NCBI GenBank assembly: GCA_030824495.1
Contig: JAVBXP010000017.1
Coordinates: 26,104-90,103, forward strand
Reading direction: 5' to 3'
DNA from: a bacterium
GTDB taxonomy: Bacteria; Pseudomonadota; Alphaproteobacteria; Caulobacterales; Caulobacteraceae
Length of the DNA: 64,000 bases
The position numbers and the translations under genes are program-made. Within the stretch, counting starts at the first letter, position 1, and each line of letters opens with the position of its first letter. Shown piece by piece: positions 58,660-64,000 of the stretch. The notes beneath the pieces were generated by a model. The model did no database searches, was not told the origin of the DNA, and was given only the letters and a program-made list of their open reading frames with translations.

Positions 58660-60834
58660 ATGCGCACTCCATCTCTTCGCCTGCTGGCGACTGTATCTTG
58701 CGCCGTGTTGGCTCACGCTGCTCCGGCCTGGGCTCAACAAGGACTTGATGAACCGACGACGGTGGCTGACCTCGTGGTGACCGGTTCACAGGTGGCCCTG
58801 CCGCCGGCCTATGTCGGCGGCCAGGTGGCGACGGGCGGCCGGGTGGGCCTGTTTGGGGCGCTGGGCACGATGGACACCCCGTTCTCCTCGACCAGCTTCA
58901 CCGAGGAACTGGTGCGCAACCAGCAGGCCCGCAGCGTCGCCGACGTCTTGCAGAACGACCCGGGCGTGCGCGTCTCCAAGGGCTTCGGCAATTTCCAGGA
59001 GCTGTACGTCATCCGCGGCTTCCCGGTCTATTCGGACGACATGACCTACAACGGACTTTACGGCGTTCTGCCGCGCCAGTTCGTGGCGGCCGAACTGCTC
59101 GAGCGGGTCGAGGTCTTCCGAGGCGCGACGGCCTTTCTGAACGGCGCCGCGCCCGGCGGCAGCGGCGTGGGCGGGGCCGTCAATCTGGCGCCTAAGCGCG
59201 CGCGCAGCGAACCCCTGACCCGCGTGACCGCGGGGTGGGAGGGCCGCGATGAGATCTACGCCGCCGCCGACGTTTCGCGCCGCTTTGGCGCGGACGATGC
59301 CTGGGGACTGCGCTTAAACCTCGCCGTCCGAGACGGCGAAAGCTCGGTCGAGGACGAGAACCGTGAAATGAGGGTGCTGGGCCTTGGCCTGGACCGGCGC
59401 GGCGAGCGCGCCCGCTTCTCGGCTGATCTGGGATGGCAGGACCACAAGATCGAGGCCCCCCGTCCGCAGGTGACCCCAGCGGGCGCTATCCCCGCGCCGC
59501 CATCGGCCGACAGCAACTTCGCCCAGCCCTGGACCTATACCGACGAGACGCAGTTGTTCGGCGCCGTTCGCGGCGAATTCGACATCACTGACGCCGTGAG
59601 CGTCTGGGGCGCCATGGGCGGCCGCGACGGCAAGGAACGCAACAGCCTGGCCAACCCCACGGCCCAGGCCGACGGAACTCTCAGCGCCAATCGGTTCGAC
59701 AACGGACGGCGAGATAGGGTTTTCTCGGCTGATGTCGGGGTTCGCGCCGACTTCGACACCGGCCCCGTCGGGCACCGGCTGGTGGCGTCGGCCGCCCAGG
59801 TCCGGTCGCGGGAGAGCAACTCCTACGCCTTCTCCGATTTCGCGGGCTTCGCCAGCGATCTCTACAACCCGGTCGCGGTACCAAGACCGCCCGCCACGGC
59901 CCTGACCGCCGGTTCGCTGAGCGATCCCACCGTCGTCGCACGGGTCAAGACGACCAGCTTCGCCGTGGCGGACATGCTGTCCTTCTTGGAGGGCCGCGTC
60001 CTGGTGACGGTCGGAGCTCGCTATCAGGACATCGACACGCGGTCCTACGACTACAACACCAGCGCCCGAACCGGCGGCTACGCCAGCGACGCGGTCACCC
60101 CTGTCTTCGCCGCAGTCTACAAGCCCAGCGACAAGGTTTCACTATACGCCAACTACTCAGAGGCGCTGCTGCCCGGAAAGATCGCGCCGGGCACAATCAA
60201 TAGTCAGCCCGTGGAGAACGCAGGCGACGTCCTGAAGCCCTTCCGCGCCGAACAGGTCGAGATCGGCGTCAAGTACGACGCGGGTTTGTTTGCCGGCACG
60301 TTGAGCGCCTTCCGCACCACCCTGCCGAACGAATATTTCGACACGGCGACCGGGATCTACAGCGCGGGCGGCGAGCAGGAGAACCGGGGCGTCGAGTTGA
60401 CCGCCTTTGGCGAACCGATTGAGGGACTGCGTCTCCTGGGCGGCGCGACCTGGCTAGACGCTGAAGTGGTCAAGGCGCTGAACCCTACGCTCGACGGCAA
60501 GTCGCCGATCGGCGTGCCGGGATTCCAGGCCAATATGAACCTTGAGTGGGATGTACGGGCCGTGGCGGGCCTGACCCTGGAAGGCCGCATGGTCTATACC
60601 GGCGCCCAACCCGCCAGCGCCGACAACAAGGTGGAGTTAGACTCCTGGACCCGTTTCGACGCGGGCGTCCGTTACGCCTTTGAAGCGGGCGGCCAGCCGA
60701 CGACCTTCCAGGCGCGGGTCGAAAATATCGCGAACGAGGACCAATGGGTCGCGGTCGGCGGCTACCCAGGTTCGAACTACCTGACGCTCGGCGCGCCGCG
60801 CACCTTCCGTGTGTCTATCTCGACGGAGTTCTGA
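58660..60834 (+). CDS. TonB-dependent siderophore receptor
   Basis: A 724-residue outer-membrane receptor. Signal peptide: residues 1-25 (ends AWAQ). The plug domain has VADLVVTGSQ, VADVLQNDPGVRVSKGFGNFQELYVIRGFPV and ERVEVFRGATAFLNGAAPGGSGVGGAVNL, typical of ferric-siderophore receptors. The barrel runs to the terminal FRVSISTEF. It imports iron chelates with TonB energy. It is the first gene of a three-gene unit. I could not see a clear Fur box upstream, where 58408-58659 has no gene. Confidence 0.94.
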   Translation: MRTPSLRLLATVSCAVLAHAAPAWAQQGLDEPTTVADLVVTGSQVALPPAYVGGQVATGGRVGLFGALGTMDTPFSSTSFTEELVRNQQARSVADVLQNDPGVRVSKGFGNFQELYVIRGFPVYSDDMTYNGLYGVLPRQFVAAELLERVEVFRGATAFLNGAAPGGSGVGGAVNLAPKRARSEPLTRVTAGWEGRDEIYAAADVSRRFGADDAWGLRLNLAVRDGESSVEDENREMRVLGLGLDRRGERARFSADLGWQDHKIEAPRPQVTPAGAIPAPPSADSNFAQPWTYTDETQLFGAVRGEFDITDAVSVWGAMGGRDGKERNSLANPTAQADGTLSANRFDNGRRDRVFSADVGVRADFDTGPVGHRLVASAAQVRSRESNSYAFSDFAGFASDLYNPVAVPRPPATALTAGSLSDPTVVARVKTTSFAVADMLSFLEGRVLVTVGARYQDIDTRSYDYNTSARTGGYASDAVTPVFAAVYKPSDKVSLYANYSEALLPGKIAPGTINSQPVENAGDVLKPFRAEQVEIGVKYDAGLFAGTLSAFRTTLPNEYFDTATGIYSAGGEQENRGVELTAFGEPIEGLRLLGGATWLDAEVVKALNPTLDGKSPIGVPGFQANMNLEWDVRAVAGLTLEGRMVYTGAQPASADNKVELDSWTRFDAGVRYAFEAGGQPTTFQARVENIANEDQWVAVGGYPGSNYLTLGAPRTFRVSISTEF

Positions 60835-60839
60835 CCCGA

Positions 60840-61925
60840 ATGCAGACGCGGACCATCCGCGCCTGGACCTGGGTCCACAAATGGTCGAGCCTAGTCTCGA
60901 CCCTCTTTCTGCTGATGCTGTGCGTCACCGGCCTTCCGCTGGTGTTCACGCATGAGATCGATGAGGTGCTGCTGAGCGAGCAGTGGGAGCCCGCCAATCC
61001 GGGTGGGCCCCGGCTGAACCTCGATCAGGTTCTGGAGGTCGCCCTCTCCCGCCATCCGGGCGAGGTCGCGGCTTTCATGAGCTTCGACGAGGACCGGCCA
61101 GTCGTGAACGTCACCAGCGTCGATCCGAGCGGACCGGCGGGCGTCTATAACTTCCAGCCTATCGATCAAACCAGCGGAGAGGCCGCGCCGCTCGTCGCCG
61201 GTCACCCGGCGATGGAGTTTCTCCTCCAACTGCACACCGACATGTTCCTTGGACTGCCGGGAATGTTGTTCCTGGGCGCCATGGGCCTGCTCCTGGTCGC
61301 GGCGCTGGTGTCGGGGGTGGTGCTCTACGCCCCCTTCATGAGGCGACTGCCTTTCGGCACGGTGCGCGCGGACAAGGCGGCGCGAACGCGCTGGCTCGAC
61401 TATCACAATCTGCTGGGCGTGGTGACCTTGGCCTGGGTGCTGATGGTCGGCGTGACGGGCGTGGTCAACACACTAGCGACGCCTGTTATCGCCTACTGGA
61501 AGGACACCGCCCTTAGCGAACTAACCGCCGCCTACGACACCCCGGTGACGGCGGGCGAGCGCGCGCCGCTCGACGCGGCGGTCAAGCGCGCCAAAGCAGC
61601 GCTGCCCGGCATGACGTTGCAGTTCGTGGCCTTCCCCGGATCGTCCTATTCGACCGACCACCATTATGCGGTGTTCTTCCATGGCGACACGCCGCTGACG
61701 ACCCATATGACAACGCCCGCCCTGATCGACGCGCGGACAGGCGCGCTGTCGGCGGTCGCACCGATGCCTTGGTATGTGAAGACGCTGTCGTTATCTCAGC
61801 CCCTGCACTTCGGCGACTATGGCGGCCTGGGGCTGAAGATCCTTTGGGCGCTGCTGGACATCGCCACCATTGTGATCTTGGTGTCGGGCCTCTACCTCTG
61901 GCTGGCCAAGCGTAAGAAGACATGA
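60840..61925 (+). CDS. PepSY-associated transmembrane protein (siderophore/iron utilisation)
   Basis: A 361-residue inner-membrane protein with four hydrophobic segments: WVHKWSSLVSTLFLLMLCVTG near the start, LPGMLFLGAMGLLLVAALVSGVVLY, NLLGVVTLAWVLMVGVTGVVNTL and, at the end, ILWALLDIATIVILVSGLYLWLAK. PepSY domains lie between. Such proteins sit beside TonB receptors and probably reduce ferric siderophores in the periplasm; histidines in the membrane segments may bind haem. It starts five bases after the receptor stop. Confidence 0.9.
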   Translation: MQTRTIRAWTWVHKWSSLVSTLFLLMLCVTGLPLVFTHEIDEVLLSEQWEPANPGGPRLNLDQVLEVALSRHPGEVAAFMSFDEDRPVVNVTSVDPSGPAGVYNFQPIDQTSGEAAPLVAGHPAMEFLLQLHTDMFLGLPGMLFLGAMGLLLVAALVSGVVLYAPFMRRLPFGTVRADKAARTRWLDYHNLLGVVTLAWVLMVGVTGVVNTLATPVIAYWKDTALSELTAAYDTPVTAGERAPLDAAVKRAKAALPGMTLQFVAFPGSSYSTDHHYAVFFHGDTPLTTHMTTPALIDARTGALSAVAPMPWYVKTLSLSQPLHFGDYGGLGLKILWALLDIATIVILVSGLYLWLAKRKKT

Positions 61926-62107
61926 GCCGCAAGGATCTCAGCCTTCGCGCCATATTCGCCGCGCCGCTCTTGCTGTTCGTGGTCAGCTTGATCGGCTTGG
62001 TCGTGGCCTTGCTGGGCGATGGCCCGTGGGACTGGGTCGGCCAGGCGCTCCTGGCCTCGACCATGGTTGTCCTGGCCCGGGTCCTTGTCACCCGCAGACG
62101 CCGGTAG
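61922..62107 (+). CDS. Small membrane protein of the siderophore operon
   Basis: A 61-residue protein with two hydrophobic helices (AIFAAPLLLFVVSLIGLVVALLG and VGQALLASTMVVLARVLV) and an Arg-rich end. It overlaps the PepSY protein gene by four bases (ATGA), so it is part of the operon and may be a subunit or stabiliser of that protein. I recall similar tiny proteins after PepSY genes in other proteobacteria, without a known function. Confidence 0.7.
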   Translation: MSRKDLSLRAIFAAPLLLFVVSLIGLVVALLGDGPWDWVGQALLASTMVVLARVLVTRRRR

Positions 62108-62747
62108 CGGTAGCGCCTCACCCTCCCCCGCCCAGCCGCGAGAGGGCATTGGTGGACCGGCCGCCACGATAGCTGCGCTCGCCAGCGGCCACGATCTCAG
62201 TCGAAGGCGATCTGCCTACACCGCTAGTTGCGGAAAAGGACGGGCGGACGTGACACCCGTTTCTCTAAAGAGATTACCAGCCACCTGGGTTACTCTGAGC
62301 CCTGAGTACGGCGCGCGCAGAAGCCTGTCATGCTGGGCCGACCGAGCAGCGAAACCTGCTCAACCTGCGCGGAGGCCTGCCGACCTGACTGGCTCAGCAA
62401 CTCGAGCCTCGAGCCTCAGGAGCGCCACGAAGTCCTTGAATCCGCCTTCGACGGGGGCATCGCCGGCAGCGTTAGTCTCAAGGCGTGGCGACTAGGGTTA
62501 CGTTTAGCGCCTGCAGCGCGTCGAATAAGCCGGCCAATCGGGTGACATAGATGAGCGGCAATACGGCCCGCCCGCCCGGCAGGGCGCGATCATAGACATA
62601 AGAGGCAGGTGCGACCGGTCAGGCGCGAGGTGTAGATCAGACCCAGCGATTCGGTCTGCTCTTAGACCGCCTTGCTTAGTTTTCTCTCTTGCCCCTGCGC
62701 GTTCCCGCGGGCGGCTTCGAACAATCGCTTCGCCCGGGAGGCGCGCA
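62108..62747. other. 640-bp stretch without a supported gene
   Basis: An open frame at 62330-62545 has a Cys-rich start but no ribosome-binding site and no family pattern. I see nothing else until the ribosome-binding site of the next gene. Confidence 0.5.
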
Positions 62748-62942
62748 ATGACCGACGAACCGAAAAAGCTACGTGGATTTGCCAAGCTATCTCCTGAGCG
62801 ACGGCGTGAGATAGCCGCCAAGGGCGGCCGGAGCGTCGAACCCCAGGAGCGGGTGTTCTCAAAGGATCGCGACCTTGCCGCGCGCGCTGGCCGAACAGGC
62901 GGCGGCGTCAGCCGCGACCGTAAGCCTCGCCTTTCTGACTAG
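62748..62942 (+). CDS. KGG-motif stress-type small protein (YciG-like)
   Basis: A 64-residue hydrophilic protein. RGFAKLSPERRREIAAKGGRS holds the KGG motif, and a second, altered copy follows (FSKDRDLAARAGRTGG). KGG proteins (YciG, GsiB-like) are small disordered proteins made under general stress. GGGAGG lies seven bases before the ATG. It stands alone between the iron operon and the VapBC pair. Confidence 0.85.
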   Translation: MTDEPKKLRGFAKLSPERRREIAAKGGRSVEPQERVFSKDRDLAARAGRTGGGVSRDRKPRLSD

Positions 62943-63102
62943 ACGCCGTTGCGGCTTGGCCTTCCGTATACCCTGATCAACCAAGGCGAACTGCGGGCCC
63001 AGGCTGCCCACAGAGGAGGCCGCGGCGACCTACCTTCACCTTCATTCGGCTTGAAAATCAGGATGTTGGGATATACGCTTTGGATATCCAATGGTGACCT
63101 CC

Positions 63103-63324
63103 ATGAAGCGCACAACGCTATTCCAGTCAAATCGCTCGCAAGCTGTGCGACTTCCAAAGGATGTTGCCTTCCCGGAGGGGGTTCGCTCAGTCGCGATCCT
63201 TCGAGAGGGAAAGCGCAGAGTCATCGTGCCATCCGACGCGGTTTGGGATGACTTCTTCGACTCCCCTGGGGTAGATCTTGGGGAGCGAAATCAGCCTGAA
63301 ATACAAGGGCGTGAAGTGTTCTGA
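63103..63324 (+). CDS. VapB-type antitoxin
   Basis: A 73-residue AbrB-fold antitoxin: MKRTTLFQSNRSQAVRLPKDVAFPEGVRSVAILREG is the standard VapB start, followed by a toxin-binding tail rich in acidic residues and Phe/Trp (VWDDFFDSPGV). It neutralises the following VapC and represses the operon. I prefer the Met at 63103, which gives the family start; another lies four codons upstream. Its stop overlaps the vapC start by one base. Confidence 0.9.
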   Translation: MKRTTLFQSNRSQAVRLPKDVAFPEGVRSVAILREGKRRVIVPSDAVWDDFFDSPGVDLGERNQPEIQGREVF

Positions 63325-63731
63325 TGCTTCGCTACCTGCTCGATACGAACCTGTGCATTCGGGTGTTGCGAGATCGGCCGCGGCAAATACGGGAGCGGTT
63401 TAATCTCGAAGCTGACGGCCTTTGCACGTCCACGATAGTGCTCACCGAGCTTCTCCACGGCGCGGCCAAATCCGCGCGACCTGAACAAAATCGAAATGAG
63501 GTGGAGCGCTTCGCCGCTCGGCTGGAAGTGCTGCCCTTCGATGACGCCGCCGCTGATCACGCCGCTGACATCCGAGCGAGCCTGGAGCGCCGGGGATTGC
63601 CGATCGGCGGTTACGATCTGCTGATTGCCGGCCACGCTCGAAGCCGCGGGCTCACGGTGGTCACCGGCAATCTTACGGAGTTCGGTCGTGTAGATGGCTT
63701 GCGGTCTGAAGACTGGCTCGCTGATGATTAG
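63324..63731 (+). CDS. VapC-type PIN-domain toxin
   Basis: A 135-residue PIN-domain ribonuclease. Acidic active-site residues: Asp7 (YLLDTN), Glu42 (LTELLHG) and Asp98 (GYDLLIAGHA), with Asn116 in TGNLTEF at the fourth position. VapC toxins cut tRNA or rRNA. Length and motif order are normal, so it looks intact. It is translationally coupled to vapB. I see nothing between its stop and the tRNA terminator. Confidence 0.93.
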   Translation: MLRYLLDTNLCIRVLRDRPRQIRERFNLEADGLCTSTIVLTELLHGAAKSARPEQNRNEVERFAARLEVLPFDDAAADHAADIRASLERRGLPIGGYDLLIAGHARSRGLTVVTGNLTEFGRVDGLRSEDWLADD

Positions 63732-63882
63732 GAGTCTGCCTCTCGCGCCTGGCAGTCATTGGGTAACCACAGCATCCTCAAACCCGTGAGCGGACATGAG
63801 GATAAGCGCACGGCATCGCCGGCGATCTCAGCCAGGCAAGGCGGCCCCCACCGGAGGGTTTCGTGAGGGTAGAGCTAGACAG

Positions 63883-63918
63883 CATAAAGCCCCCAGCGGT
63901 TGAGCTGGGGGCTTTATG
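63883..63918 (-). terminator. Terminator of the initiator tRNA gene
   Basis: CATAAAGCCCCCAGC and GCTGGGGGCTTTATG form a perfect 15-bp stem with a 6-base loop. On the minus strand it starts 8 bases after the tRNA CCA end and finishes with TTTATG, a classical rho-independent terminator. It could also stop vapBC transcription from the left. Confidence 0.88.
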
Positions 63919-63925
63919 TGATGCT

Positions 63926-64000
<75 letters not shown>

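Noticed and set aside
62330..62545. 71-codon Cys-containing open frame after the siderophore operon
   Set aside because: No ribosome-binding site, Arg/Ser-rich second half and no family pattern.

Overview
The window is 64 kb of high-GC bacterial chromosome, dense in genes and with strong GC codon bias. The gene content suggests an alphaproteobacterium, most likely Caulobacterales (Caulobacter/Phenylobacterium-like): a RpoE/ChrR pair, a short RlmJ, a poxvirus-type topoisomerase IB, an MCP ending in a WxxF pentapeptide, a UVR-motif small protein and a TonB receptor/PepSY iron-uptake pair. The genus is inferred from these families; no marker gene fixes it. There is no rRNA operon, CRISPR array, complete transposon or prophage.

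Left part (0-20 kb). After the tail of an amidase gene comes a rightward block: a small outer-membrane barrel, a membrane-anchored patatin-like lipase, a 258-residue protein of unknown function, and a 1185-residue fusion of a DyP-type haem peroxidase with a cytochrome P450. This looks like a lipid-release and lipid-oxidation system. Its domain logic resembles the peroxidase-P450 oxylipin synthases of fungi. A class III cyclase/AAA ATPase/TPR regulator converges on it. Then follow an SDR/SnoaL pair with a divergent LysR regulator, small secreted proteins, a GST, an AI-2E-type permease, and the phosphotransacetylase/acetate kinase pair beside the decayed tail of a GH13 glucosidase gene.

Middle (20-37 kb). 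This part holds a hybrid histidine kinase with two receiver domains, a divergent pair of cell-wall enzymes (M15 carboxypeptidase and L,D-transpeptidase), a DsbA-like thioredoxin protein, a cytochrome b561/cytochrome c' pair, AsmA, a sugar transferase whose start lies in a strong hairpin, RlmJ, topoisomerase IB, a flavin-dependent monooxygenase and a Fic protein.

Region 37.7-43.7 kb is the most coherent specialised locus. It encodes a secreted Thr/Asp/Asn/Tyr repeat protein, a short secreted protein, a periplasmic C39 peptidase, a third exported protein with a double-glycine-like leader, and a convergent outer-membrane barrel with an N-terminal coiled coil. All three exported proteins carry the same LS-x-x-[QD]-L motif. 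The parts list matches the Pseudomonas Fap functional-amyloid system (amyloid, C39 peptidase FapD, coiled-coil barrel FapF) but the sequences look distant. Two ECF sigma genes and a ChrR-type anti-sigma gene lie beside it.

Right part (43.9-64 kb). Housekeeping genes (aldo/keto reductase, CstA with YbdD, thioesterase, chemoreceptor) are mixed with an accessory zone. That zone has a LexA/cI-like repressor with twin operators facing a tiny membrane protein, a second Fic gene bracketed by about 165-bp imperfect direct repeats and preceded by five copies of a TTGCGG motif, an OGFr-domain protein, ParD with a broken ParE, a RES/Xre toxin-antitoxin pair and a VapBC pair. A siderophore receptor/PepSY operon lies within it. 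The window ends in an initiator tRNA-Met on the minus strand with its terminator.
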